Shown: positions 45,371-57,599 of the stretch, piece by piece
How positions within the stretch are numbered: position 1 is the stretch's first letter
How the letters are laid out: every line of letters begins with the position of its first letter
NCBI GenBank assembly: GCA_015680685.1
Contig: MNCI01025042.1
Coordinates: 1,365,232 to 1,429,231 of the forward strand
Length of the DNA stretch: 64,000 nt
Direction: 5' to 3'
DNA from: Gnetum montanum
Lineage: Eukaryota > Streptophyta > Gnetopsida > Gnetales > Gnetaceae
Notes under the pieces: generated by a model
The model's input: only the letters and a program-made list of their open reading frames with translations
Told to the model about the DNA's origin: nothing
The model's database searches: none
Program-made: the position numbers and the translations under genes

Positions 45371-45991
45371 ATTCCTAGCCAAGCACCTCTACCTCTACAT
45401 TCTACATGAAACCATGGGTAGAGGTTCTTGATAAAATGGGTTTCATTTGTGGGATAGCTAAAGAAATGATTGATTGGTTGCCAAAAATTGCTCTCAATAT
45501 TGGTAAAAATTTGGAGCTATTCATGAAGGGGATTCAAGTAGATACCATCTTCAAATTATTTGAAAGCTCTTCGACAATGGTTGATTCCCCAACTCCTCAA
45601 GTCTCTACTACTTTTAGGGAGATGACTACCACTATGTTTTCATGGGAGTCACCCAAATGGACTAAAATTGACAAGAGTAACATCTTGATTAACATTAATC
45701 TTGGAGAGGTGGACTAGGCCCACATGATTGAGTATAAAATCCTCCATTGTCTAAAGGTTGGACTTTGGAGATTCCCCATAGAGGATGTTGCACCTAAGCC
45801 CTCTCAGGTTTGCTTGTTTTATTTTATTTTAGCATGTTTTTATTCTAGTTTAATTTAATTTAATTTGGTTGCATATTGTGTTGATTGTTAATTAAATTTA
45901 TGTTATTGTGGTATAGGTACTAAGTGACACTAGTAGTGCTAGTAGTGATGATGTTGGAGATGCTCCTCTTTCCCCTCCAGTTGCACCTTAG
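45371..45991 (+). pseudogene. Element D antisense gene, 3' part with coil deleted
   Basis: Resumes the gene interrupted at 18450. 45405-45510 encodes PWVEVLDKMGFICGIAKEMI, equal to A's EPFTWSEMPRKMDFVAGIAE. The text then passes directly from the exon 5 end (KIALNIG) to the exon 6 end (LELFMKGIQVDTIFKL), so about 0.5 kb including intron 5 and the coiled coil is gone. The donor CTCTCAG|GTTTGC at 45807 and acceptor GGTATAG at 45916 bound the last intron. The final exon (45917-45991) is Ser/Asp-rich and ends SPPVAP and a stop. One stop at 45715 lies in exon 6. Confidence 0.75.
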
Positions 45992-46780
45992 CACCATGCA
46001 TTGATTATTGTTTTTAGCTATCTTTATTATTATTATTGATGTTGTTATTATGATGTTATGGCTAGTATTATTCTTTCTTGTTGAGAGATGGTTTATTATT
46101 CTTATTCATTGTTTAAACTTTATCACACTATGTGACCTTGGCTATTATGTTATAGACATTTTGGTTATTATTATTTTTAAATTTTAATTTTGTTTATATG
46201 TTTTAATGCTTAATTTTTTATACATGTTATACATTTTACATTTTAGTTCATGTCATAAAGCTAAGTTGGTTAACTTATGTGGTCACACATATGTAAATTG
46301 ATTAGGCAACTGAAACATAAGCTAGGTTGGAATCAACTATGACAGGTTATAAATGTTTTGCTAGTTTTAGACCATGGTGGGCCATATGCGTTGCTAGTTT
46401 TAGGCCATGATGGTTCATGATGTTTTTCTAGTTTTAGGCCTAAGCAAAAATGGCATTTTTTCAATTTTATGTCATGGCGGACCTTACACATTGAAAAGGA
46501 AATTTTATCAATTTTATGTTCTAAAATTTTTATGAATTGTTTAGGTTTTAAAGTTTTTATGGTATTTTTCATATTTCATGTTCAAAAAAAGACAAGGCAT
46601 AAAGGCTAAAATGAAAATGGGAATAAATTCTAGGCTATTTGTAGAGTAAAGTCAAAACATGGTAAAACAAAATAACATAAACTAGTATATGAAAATAATG
46701 TTTAAACTAGGTTAAAAAAAGGCTAAATAAAAATAAGTCTACATGGTTATGTATACAACAACAGGAAAATAGAAAATAAA
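45992..46780 (-). repeat. Element D spacer with TTAAACT-type array
   Basis: 46330-46520 holds several minus-strand units of the form GGxCTAAAACTAGCAA or AGGCCTAAAACTAG, the D counterpart of A's array 1. The rest is AT-rich with short tandem TTTAATTTAATT (45850) and no gene. Confidence 0.55.
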
Positions 46781-46786
46781 TGTCAA

Positions 46787-49700
46787 TTGTACAAGTATTT
46801 TCTAACCTGTAAAATATTAGGAATGGTGTATGGCTTGCATTGCACAATTTTGTATTCCCTATTCCCTTTTCTAACCACATTGAAGGGGAGCTTCTTCCAT
46901 GGTTCCATTATTGTGCATTTGGGCCTCTTCCACTCTATTAGACCTTTGAATTTCATCATCAATAGTAGAAGCTTCTTCTTGAAACTTCACTTCAGATCCT
47001 TATTCTATGTCAACATTGTTGACTGCCAAAGAAACTGCATCGTCACCATGGATAATTATTTCACCTTCCTCATAAGGTAATTCAATTTCTTAGAAGATAA
47101 ATGAGGAAAAGGCTCAAAACTAAGCTAACCAAGGCCTTCCCAAGATGATATTCAATCCTAGTATCTCTTTCACCACCAAGAAATTGGATGTTATGGGGAA
47201 TTATTCCCCTACTACAAAGTCCAATGAGATTGATCCTTTAACCACCACTCAAGATCCATTAAAGGATTTAAGAGTGGAAGTTGATTTGTGTTGCATGTGT
47301 TCTATTAAACTTGAATGTTCAACAATGGTATATGGTATTACGTTGGTGGCCATCCCATTTTTCACGTGTACGATTTATATCTTGTATTATCCCACTCTTA
47401 TCATTATGAAAAGAAAGGCCTTGGTTGTCTCACCATCCTAGGGGTTGATCTTGATCTTGCTTTCATGAAATGCTAGTGTTGTTAACTTCATTTCTTCCTT
47501 TGATGAAGGTGGTACCATTACTGTGTGAATGAACTCTTCACTAGTAGGAATGTCCTTACTAACATGAATAGAGATCAATATTGTTACTAATGCTTTGTGG
47601 TATGTAGTAGAAGTCATTACCAAATCGTATAGGCTAAGGAACGTATTCTTTTATTTCAAAGATTGCCTAACCTATTCCATTACATTGAGGAAGTCCTTGT
47701 TGTTGGTCATTGATATTTTATTCCTATTATCTTTGACTTCCTCCATGTATCCTAAGATGTGAACTTCATGTTTTAAGGGTTGTGCCTTGGGCTCTTTCCC
47801 CTTCCCTTGTGCTTTGGGATCCTTTCATGTTTAACTTGTTGAAGCAACTTGAGCATTAAAGATCATGGAAATGGATGAACTAGGGGTGAGCTTTAGTAGG
47901 TCCATATCCTTCCATGTCATGGCCTGCTTGTTGTCTTTGTTCTAGGGCTTTGGCATAGACTTCTTGCATTGTTTACTTGATGATTTCTTATTGTTATTTT
48001 TTGGTTGGAAGGAATTCATTCCATTGGCCACCACTAGAGGATGCTATTTGATTGTAATGGTGGGTTTGGTTGTAGCAAGAAGGGGTACCTTGATCATAAA
48101 AGGCTTATTGGGAGGCATAGATGATGGTATCCTTACAAAAAAAGGGATCCTTAAACAAGAAGAAGTTGAAGGACCCTTATTATTACAAGGAGGCATCTGA
48201 ATCACAAATGACTCCCATGCAGGTCTTTGATTGTTACTCACATTGAATGTTGCAATGGTATATGGACTATTGTTAGCATTCAATGGGTCCTTGTAGACTT
48301 GCATGGATTACTTCTACAGTCAAACTAGATTAGAGGCATCAATGACCAATTCCCTATTGTCTAGCATCTTGTTCAGGTCATCCTTGAGGGCTAAGTAGAA
48401 GATGGTATCATGACTTGGTAGTTGATGGTAGTAGCAGAAATAGTCAATCTTGAAGTACTTAAGTGCTATTGGATCATCCTTAGTTGCAAGAGTGAAATTC
48501 TTTGCAATTTCACAAAGTCTATTGTGCCTCTCATGGGCATTCTCAGCCATTTTTTATATTGGATTCTCTCACTTTTTAATAACTAATCAAGGAGTTTAGA
48601 TGGTTTTAGTGGTAGCCTAGTATACTTCAATTGATCCTTCCTTTTGAAATTCAACCTTATGTCACCTGATGTAGAGGCTACAGATGTTGGATGATTGATT
48701 ATTATTGGTAGGGTCCTTGCTTTGTTTCATTTTGGGTTCCTACTTGATTTTAGTTTCTTTGGCCATAGTGGCCATGACTATGTTGATTTGTCTCCCCTTT
48801 TCTTTATCCTTTTAAGTATGTTGGTTCTTATATTCCACATAGGCAAGGTCATGACTAGCCTTAATGATCTCCTCTATGGTTTGTAAGAAAGCCTAGTTGA
48901 GTGACTATAGGTCTAGATAGTAAAGTGTAAACTTAATAAAGTCATTAACCACTCCCTTGAATATAGCAAGAATGTGGGTCTTGGCTATAGCTTTTCGCAT
49001 CTCATTAAGAAGAGCATTCCGCTGTTGTATAAATTTTTGCATGAGTTCAAGGGATCCCTACTTAACCTTTATTAGTTGGTCAAGAGTCGTGTCAGGTTAT
49101 AAATTATAATTAAAATGATTAACAAACTACAATATTAAGTTTTCAAGTGAGGATATAGATCCTCTTGGTAATGTGCAGTATCAGTCCAAGGCTTTCTCAG
49201 TAAGGAACATAGGGAAGATTAATAGTATAGTATGTGGCTAGGCTTGTAATACCAAGAACTTGGAATAGAAGGTAATAAGGTGGACATTAGGATAACCCTC
49301 ACAATTGTACTTAGTGAATTGAGATATATAGATTTCCAAGGGAATAATTATCTATGGGATAGTAGGATTGATAGGATCATCCTAATAAAAATTTGTCATT
49401 TTTATTGTCTAAGTTGTTGAAGCCTTAAGCTTCTGTACCTCTTTCTTAAGGTCCTAGATCATTTGGAATGCTTGATCTAGACCTTGGAACATTCCCATGG
49501 ATTATGGTGTCTATACAAATGGTTGGAGATGTGAGTTGATAGGCTTGTGACCTCATGATGGACTATGGTATTGAAGGGAGAGGTTGGATCATCATGGTTA
49601 TGGGAGGATTAAACAATGAAAATGATGTTTGTGCTAGTACATGTGGCATAAAAAGGATGAAAGGTGTGTGTAACCCTTGGGTCACTTGGGATTTCATTAT

Positions 49701-50260
49701 GGGGTCCACTAGTATGGAGAAGGGATGAGTGGTTGTGAAGAACATCAGTAACAACTATGCAGATTCAGGTTAGATGGAAAAAGGCATAGAGAAGAAAAGG
49801 AGCATTTTCTGGGGATGAATTGTGCTTGGTGGGCCACTATTATAGGTGTTGACCCAAACATGATCAGGTACACAAGAGACAAAGGTTGAGGCACCTATTC
49901 CATAAAAGTGATAGGAGAAGTCAAAGTAGGTGTAGTGGTTTGGAGAGCTGATTATTAAAAGAGACATCCTATAAAGTTATCTAGCTTAGGCTTAGCTTCA
50001 AACTTATCTTGCTCCTTATTTTGGCTTTCCAAACTAAGCTTATTTCTTTATTCATCTAGCTAAATTACTTGAAATAGTATACGCACATAAGTGTCATTAA
50101 GTGGTATTTTATCATAGGAGGGTATATACTCCCTCCCATTTCAATTGATTAGGTTGTATTCATGTTTAGCCTCTGCCTCCATTCATGGAATGAGGAGTAA
50201 GGATTGAATTTTAGCATAAATGAGGTTATAGTGATCTTCATTTATGACTACAAAATTTGG
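46787..50260 (-). pseudogene. Element D gag-pro remnant
   Basis: Minus-strand relic in the same order as A. About 49500-48550 is gag: GLDQAFQMI, TKYNCEGYPNVHLITF, LIFPMFLTEKALD and QKFIQQRNALLNEM. 48550-48320 carries the Cys/His motif as FCYYHQLPSHDTIFYLALKD, with the GH turned to SH. 48304-48044 is the linker with FVIQMP, FFVRIP and FMIKVP. 47623-47438 matches A's 3840-3990 (HKALVTILISIHVSKDIP). Protease lies at about 47380-47110 (MATNVIPYTIVEH, DFVVGE, LNIILGRPWLA), with the D-x-G loop decayed. The tail YKIVQCKPYTIPNIL (about 46840) matches B. Stops in all parts. Confidence 0.8.
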
Positions 50261-51108
50261 GCTTTGGCCCCTTAGCCTGAGTGATTACCTACATCCAACC
50301 ATGGTAGGATATTTTGGGTCATAGACCCTCACAACATCTTAGTTAGATGTCATATATATCAAGTTGAGGGGTAAGATAGTTGACTGGCTGAAAGACATGG
50401 TCAAAGGTTTAAACTTGGTTTAATAAAATGTATAATTAATTAATTAAATCAAAATTCTAACAAGTGGAATTATTTAAGATGCAAAAGGGGTATGGCTATA
50501 AAATGTTATGAACTACAACTGCAAAATGCAATGTAGGTTGTAGTGATAGGGCATACACCCTACAGTTGAGAAGACATAATTATTTTGTGTTGAAAACACC
50601 AACTATGCTAGCTTTGCCAGCAATGGCTATGCTGGAGGGGGAAAGGAGGTAAGATTTTAACAACCATCTCACCCACTTGCTCTATGTTGGGATCCCTCCT
50701 CTTGGTAGGAATAATGCATGTTTTTGAAAATGTAAATAAAAAAATTTATATTTTCAAAAACTATATTGATGGGTGGAGAAGGACTAATGCTAGCATGAAT
50801 GGAAAATTTTATAGCAGGGGGGTTTGAGTGGTTGTGGTAGAGTAATGCTAGCCTTTGGAACATGCAAAGGTAGTGTTAACTGGTGGCCACACTAGGATTA
50901 AAAAGTCCAACAACATTTGTAAAAATTTTCCTAAAACCCAAATCACTTGCAACCTTAATGCTAAGTTTTGGTGGTAGGGAGATGGATTGCAGCATTCATT
51001 TTCCTTGCAAAATTTTTTTTCAATAATCAATGTAAATTTAATGTTTTCAACTTGTAACAAATGTTATCAAAATTGCAAAATACGATTGGACACAAAAGTT
51101 AGGTGAAG
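50261..51108 (-). other. Element D 5' leader
   Basis: Between gag and primer binding site. Some AATGCTAGC and ACTATGCTAGC blocks look like decayed TACGCT motifs. No gene is recognised; short frames here have no known counterpart. Confidence 0.45.
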
Positions 51109-51127
51109 GTCCTCTTCTAGCACTAGA
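51109..51127 (-). other. Element D primer binding site
   Basis: CTAGTGCTAGAAGAGGACC on the minus strand, five bases inside the LTR end, a decayed version of the family site. Confidence 0.7.
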
Positions 51128-51131
51128 AAAC

Positions 51132-52492
51132 TGTTGCACCTAAAAAATTCGATTGCTAGAAAATTAAAAATCCTAGGTGTGGAAGTGTTTTAACCTTGGA
51201 TACTAATGGCCTCAAAGAAAGAAGATCCAAGGCACACTAGATGATCTGGATAATCACCTAGGGACTTGAGGAATGTAAATAGGGGTAAACAAAATGTAAA
51301 ATATTGTAGATTTAATCTAGGAAATAAATAAACAAAATACAGTTGTAACAACTTTGCACAACAAATGAACTATGAATTTTATTACAATGAAAATCTTGTA
51401 AAAAAACAAAGTTTGAAATGTGTAAAGATCATGTTTGGATGCACAAGGGGTTTACTTTGGTGGAGTTTTAAGCCTATTGAATCTAGTAGTCTTGCATGCC
51501 ATAATTAGCTCCATAATCTTGGTATTACCCAAATCCAAAACCTAAAACTCCTTATAGGTTTCTCTCATAGATATGCAATGTTGGTCATAGGAGGGGGGGA
51601 GGTGTAAGGTGTGTAAAGGACTTTTTGGGTAACAAGGGAAACCATGCTAGGAGTCTTTGTGCCCAAGTGGTAGAACATTGCTTCAAAAAATTTACACAAG
51701 CTTCAAGGTTACAAGTGCTTGATATGGCCAAAGGCTCCATGCTCAAGAATTGTTAAAAGTTTTGTGTTTTTTCTATTACACAATGATGGAACTGAAGAAC
51801 CTATTCTAGGTATTTGAAATTAGGTTTTATAGGTTATATGGCTACTGAATTTTGGCTATACATTTCTACCATGATTACTAATAGATTGATGTCATGTGTA
51901 GGTGTCACTGGTTTTTTATTCCAGTGTAGATGTTATTTGTGATAAATTTTGATACTCCCAAGGCACCAAAACCATGTTGGTTACCAAAAATAGTAAATAA
52001 AATTTTCATCGACATTGGTCTTTGAGTAGCAATGTTGGAGTCATAGGAGCAATGATGGGATTCATTGAAAATAGAAACTCCAATCACTCCAATGCTAGGC
52101 TTGATGTGGCAATGTTGGCCTTATGGTGACTATGCTAGCCATAGTTGGGAGAATGAAAGCCAAATCTTCCATCATTGGGAATAGGTGCTTCTAGTGTAGT
52201 AAAGGTCATATCCCCAATAAAATCAATGAAAATGCTAATTCTGGTAGTTCAAAAGGCATTTTTAACCTTTCCAAGCCCAAATATAGACATGGTAGGACAT
52301 TTTTCACTTGGGAAGTAAGGCTATATAAAATTGTGAGGCATTTTTTCAGATCCAAAAGTTAAAGTATGTGAAATTGCATCTTATGGATTATAATCCTTAC
52401 ATTTTACAATGAAATTCTAGCATTAGGTTTCATGGGGTGAAAGTTATAATGCTAAAAAGGTTTTAACACGCATTTTCTTGGTGGTATTTCAA
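51132..52492 (-). repeat. Element D 5' LTR (1361 bp)
   Basis: Minus strand from TGAAATACCACCAAGAAAAT to TTAGGTGCAACA. Same family as B's LTRs, with shared blocks TGTCTATATTTGGGCTTGGA and AGGTTAAAAATGCC. A TATA-like CCTATAAAACC lies near 51830 (minus). Its partner LTR is not in the window; D extends left past A. Confidence 0.8.
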
Positions 52493-53900
52493 GTAGGCTT
52501 ATGGTAGGATGCCCTTGTTTAGTAGGTTCCATTTACCCTTCTTTATTGGTAGGAGTTATGCTCCTAGTTCTTTGTACCAAAAAAAAAAAGACTAAAGAAA
52601 AAATTTATATAAGAAAACAATAATAATATTAATACCAACATTTTTAGTAAATCTTATTTTCCTCTAATAAATTTAATTTTTCTCCAGTAAATCTAATTTT
52701 GTTCCAATGAATTTAAGTCTAAGTTTTTAAAAGTAGAACTAATTTTTATTACTTTGAGTTTTCTCTAGCAAATTTAATTTCTTTGAAATTATCCTATGGA
52801 AGATTCTATATTTCTTCCATATTCTTCAACCAATGTTAAAATTTGTGCTTCTTTTATCAATGCAAAATTTTTTGTTGATTCTCAAACTATAAATTTACAA
52901 TCTTGTAAGGAAAAAGTTTATAATGCCTTCTTCTAGTGATGTTGATGTAACTAAGATATCCAATTTTGTTCTTCTTGATAATGTATATGAGTCGTTGGTT
53001 GTTAATCTTTCATCACAATATGTGTTTATTCAAATTCTAGATTACTTGCCTTATAATCAATGTTTCATTTCATAATTATTTAATGTGATAAAAAAGATGA
53101 CATTCAAGTTCTTCATGTTAAGTATTATTTGCGTATTTTCTAGTTGTTGAATTAGACAATACTTTGATGATGCATTATGTCCTAAATATAGGATCTTTTA
53201 TACAAAAGTACGGAATTTTGATCATTTGTAAGTAGGCTCCATACTTTGATGTTTAATTTGAAGAATATGCTAAAATTCCATGTTTTGTCAAGTCATATAA
53301 ACTTCCATTGATTTTTTCAAAAGCTAAACATGAAATTGTTAGTCTTCTTAGCCCCATTAAGAATATAGGGTTTTTTTTTTATAACTTTTTTTTATATAGA
53401 GATTTTTTTTTTGTTGAAATCAACCTTCTTAATTGTAAAAATGAATTGGTATTACAAGCAAGAGAAAAAACTTATAGTTAGCTAATCATATATTATAATC
53501 TTTCTAATTCTTAAAATTTTGCTATTGTGAAGGATATTTGTTTAGTGCTTGTTTTCTTTTTTACTTAAGCAAAATGAATCTAATGAAAAGAAATAATGTA
53601 TTGAAGTTAAAGATAGGAAAAAATAATATTAAGTTGAAGATAAAAAACATTCAAGTTAATATTAATGATAAGAATGATTAAATGATGATAAAGAATCTAG
53701 AGAAGATAAAAGCTCCTATGTATAATTTTACTGGTATTAGAAAAAGTGTTAAGCAACTTGGACAAATAACTCTTGAGACAAGTTTATCCTTATTTGAAAA
53801 AAATACTATTAACTCAAATATTAAAACTATTGTTAATAATAAGGATACAATTGATGGTAAATATTTTTATCATAAGATCAATAACAAGAGATAAGGTGAA
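52493..53900 (+). other. AT-rich segment between elements D and E
   Basis: Very AT-rich sequence that is not part of D or E. 53682-53894 (plus) is open and reads APMYNFTGIRKSVKQLGQIT, which faintly resembles the start of a Ty3 protease region (GFTG...PLGTI). The upstream text has only short frames. It may be an older element or genomic ground sequence; I cannot name it. Confidence 0.35.
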
Positions 53901-55157
53901 TGTAATGACCAAAAACATTGGTTGCTGGAATCACCAAGGGATCAATGGATGCATAATCTAACCCTGACCCCACATGAGGGCTTGCTGGAATCAGAGATAA
54001 GGCACCTTGAACAGTCTTGTCAATTAGATAGGGACTTTGTCGATTGCAACCAAGGCATTTGATGCAATTGGGGGTGGCGTGGTTAGCCAAAATGCAAATG
54101 CAAATGACACAAAATGGTGATAAGTGTTTAAGTAGTGTTTCATGGTGCTAAGTGTAGAGCATAGTCATGGATGGGGGTGAGTGTCGTTAAGGGTTTCAGC
54201 ATGAATGGAGGTGCCAACCCATAGAGACTACCACCCAAGACTATGCTACCCAATTACATGTGTGAGTGCTAATAAGCTCACAATGTACTTGAGAAAATGC
54301 CAAAAAATGTAACTTTTGGAGACTATGCACTAGGACTACGCTGTCCACTATGGTAAGTGGGGTAGAGTGTAGCTACAATTTTGGGGAGCAGGGGGATGTA
54401 AAAAATATAAATTCTACTACTAGAGATGTGTTGGACCTGATGTAAATGTTGGTGCTACATTGTGGAGGCCTTTGGAGGCTATTCTGCATGTCTACACTTG
54501 CCTATGATCTAGATTGGGTAAGAGCATAGATCCAAACTTAAGTAAAATTTGGAAAAAATGTGGCTAAGTGCTGAATACACTCTAGGGGAGGCTGACTACA
54601 CTCCTAATTGGGAATGAACATAGTTACAACACTTAGAAAAAATCTTGTAAAATTTGGCTTCCAAACTGTCTACACTTGACTACGCTCCTGAGCGTAGCCC
54701 CAACAGTTAGAAAATTTTGTAAAAATTATGATTTCATGCTAACTATGTTGAGTATGCTCTAGAGTGTGGTCTCAATAGTTAGAATTTTTTTTCAAAATTA
54801 TGTGTCCATGCTAACTATGCTCTAACTATGTTCCTAAGAATAGTCTCATTAGTTAGAAAAATTTTGCAAAATTGATGTCTTTGTGTTGACTACATTGACT
54901 ATGCACTTGAGCATAGTGGAGAGTGCAATCTCAGCACTTAGAAAAAATCTGCAACAAGTCTCATCATTCTAACACTTCGAAAAATTTATGAAACTAGCAG
55001 TTTAAGCTAACTACAGTCTCTACTATGCTGACTACACTTTGGGGTAGTGGAGAGTGTAGTCCCAACACTTTGAAAAATTTGCAAAAAGTATCATCGATCT
55101 AAAACTTAGGCAAATTTATAGTCGATAAGTAGCAAGCAAAATGTTTGTTGTGTTTCA
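53901..55157 (-). repeat. Element E 3' LTR (1257 bp)
   Basis: Minus strand from TGAAACACAACAAAC to GGTCATTACA. Its last 110 bases match the LTR end at the right edge of the window (63898-64000). 54300-55080 repeats GACTACACTC and CTATGCTGACTAC units, decayed TACGCT motifs. Left flank is GTGAA (53896-53900); the other flank is outside the window. Confidence 0.8.
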
Positions 55158-55174
55158 TTAGCCCCTCTTTGTTG
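55158..55174 (-). other. Element E polypurine tract
   Basis: CAACAAAGAGGGGCTAA on the minus strand just before the LTR start. The inverted copy of the LTR start lies at 55200-55230. Confidence 0.8.
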
Positions 55175-56335
55175 ACATCTAGAGGAGTGGCTTGAGAGAT
55201 GTCAACAAAGAATAGCAAAACAACACAACAACCTTGGCACCAACATCGCTTGTTGGTACAAGATTGGATGTCATTTCACCATGATCAAGAGTGCTATGGG
55301 TAGGGGTATGCTGAGGGTAAAGGTTGTAGGTAATGCATTGGGAAGATGAGATGCAAATAGAGAAGATGAAATGCAAATAGTGTATCTTGACGTAAGATGC
55401 CAAGTTAGCATGACTAAAAATGACCACGGAACTAGGGTGGCATGCCTCTTAAATGTTAACCTCTCATCAAAGTGCTCATGAGAGAGTCAGTGTGGATTCA
55501 AGGCTGGGCTAGTTACAAAATTGTAGTACACTTAGAGTGCTTGGGGATGTACTTTTTCCCTTTTGCTTTTTTCATTTTTTTTTGTTTTTTCATCTTTTCC
55601 TTAATTTTTTCTTTTTTTCTTCTTTACTTTTTTTGCTTTTTGCTATGAGGTGAAGCTATGTTTGGTTCTACATATTGTTGAAATGTCAGCTACAAGGTGT
55701 GGGCCATTGAGTGGACTGCTTGCCACCTAATGGGCTTTGCTTTGATGCAACTACATCATGTCTATAGGATAGGTGTTTCCTCCCTAGGATGAGTTGTGTT
55801 ACATTCACTTGGGCTTTGACCAACCAATAGAGGCTCTCCATGGGACAAGTTGCATTACCTCTGCCTTAGGTTCTACTGTTGATGTGAAGAGAATGCCATA
55901 TAGTCACAGTGTGTATGCATTAGAGGGGATTTGCAAGCATTGTTATGTGGGGAATGAGAGGGTATGAAGGCATAGGAGTGGGTGTGCATAGGATGTAATG
56001 GAATGAGGGGGATGTTCAGTCTTGAGAGGCTTAGCTAGTCTAATCATGCACATCAGAGCAATGTGACGACTTGCCACTATGATGAGATGCATGTTTGCAC
56101 AGCTATTTCCAAGGCTTCATCCTACAAACACAACTTAGAGACGATAAGAAAAATACACAACATGAAGTCAAACTAAAATTCTAGATGCAAAGATGTTGCA
56201 AATGCTTAAAAGGCTGAACAAGTTACAAGTTCTTAAGAAGCTAGTGAAAGTGCTAAGGGTAATGATGCTACAAGTGATCCAAAAGCAAAAATTATGGCAA
56301 GTGCTCTAGAAGATTATCAAAATGCTAGTTTAAGG
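55175..56335 (-). other. Element E 3' untranslated region
   Basis: No gene. 56090-56135 (minus) holds GTTTGTAGGATGAAGCC-type text matching A at 14440 and B at 42255. 55550-55640 is a T-rich stretch. Confidence 0.5.
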
Positions 56336-57205
56336 TTGTAGTAGACCGTGAACATAGTTTAAGGTCCTATAGACCATGGTGTGCTAGTTTATAGTCCTAG
56401 CAGACTGTTGTGTACCAATTTAGCATCATAGTGGATGTGCTATTATGCTAGTTTAACATCATGACCCAAGGACAATTTGTACCAGTTTATAGTCATAGTA
56501 GGCTGCTATGCTAGTTTTAGCATCATGGCAGATAGCTATGCTTACCTTTCTTTAGTGAGGTATGGTGCTACATGCATATTCATGTTGTGTGCTTGCAAGA
56601 TCTTGCAAAAATAAACTAGAAAAACAGCATCAAGTGGTACTAATGCACAAATGAAAGGAAAGCAATGTGAAAGGCAATAGTTTTGGGCTGTTCTAGGCTG
56701 CAGCGGTAGTTTAAGGCTATTCTAGGCATCATGTGTTGCTACTTTTGGGCCATTTCAGGCCCCGTGTGTTACTACTTTTTGGTCATTTCGGGCCGTGGAT
56801 GCTAGTTTAAGGTTGTAGCAGGTTGCGAGTTGCTAGTTTAATGTCACAATGGGCCACATGGTGCCAGTTTAAGGCCATGGCAAGCCATAGCAATAGTTTT
56901 AGGCCATTCTTAGGTCATTGTGATGGAAGTAAAAGGGTTTCTAGGTTTAGGTCATAGCGAGAAGTATGGTGCTAGTTTAAGGCTATGGCTAGCCGTGTGT
57001 TGGAGGGAAGAGCATTTCCAATTTTAGGCCATAGGGGGCCATAAGTGCCAGTTTAAGGCCATGGAGGGTTGTATGATGCTAACTTAAGGCCATGGTGGAC
57101 TGTACATTGTTAGTTTAAGGCCTTGGCAAGCTGCATGATGCTAGTTTAAGGCCATGGCAGGCCATGACATTACTAGTTTAAGGCCATGGTAAGCCATGCA
57201 TTGTT
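56336..57205 (-). repeat. Expanded TTAAACT repeat array of element E
   Basis: About twenty copies of a 30-50 base unit; in plus orientation it reads GCTAGTTTAAGGCCATGGCAGGC with variants. It directly joins the end of gag-pro to the 3' untranslated region. In A the interval between equivalent arrays holds the antisense gene and pol, both absent from E. Confidence 0.75.
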
Positions 57206-57599
57206 TTTGTGATTTTATGATTTTTTTGATTTTTATGTGTTTTTGATGTTTTTCATGCATAAGCTAAGAAGATGAATGTGTAAAAAAATTCATAAACAAA
57301 GCAAAGCAATGCATAAATGAAGAAAAATGATGTGTAAGCTACATAAGTAAGCTAAATGTAAATGTGTAGACAAGTGTAATGTAAGAAAGAGTCAAAAATG
57401 CATGGTGAGTGGTTGCAAAGGGTAGGTAAGTACCTGGCACATGTTGGGCCAAGACGGTACCTTGGTCATCCAGTTTTTTCCTAACTAGGTGTGGATTAGG
57501 AGGTGCATAGGGCCTAGGGGTGTCCTCTAGGAGGTTGTTGGCTTCAACCACTCATTTGGGTGTGTTAGCCTTAGATGTTGCATCGTGTTTTGTAGGTGC

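Noticed and set aside
49563-49967. Small minus-strand frames
   Set aside because: They lie in the decayed gag and leader of D, in frames that do not match the Gag alignment.
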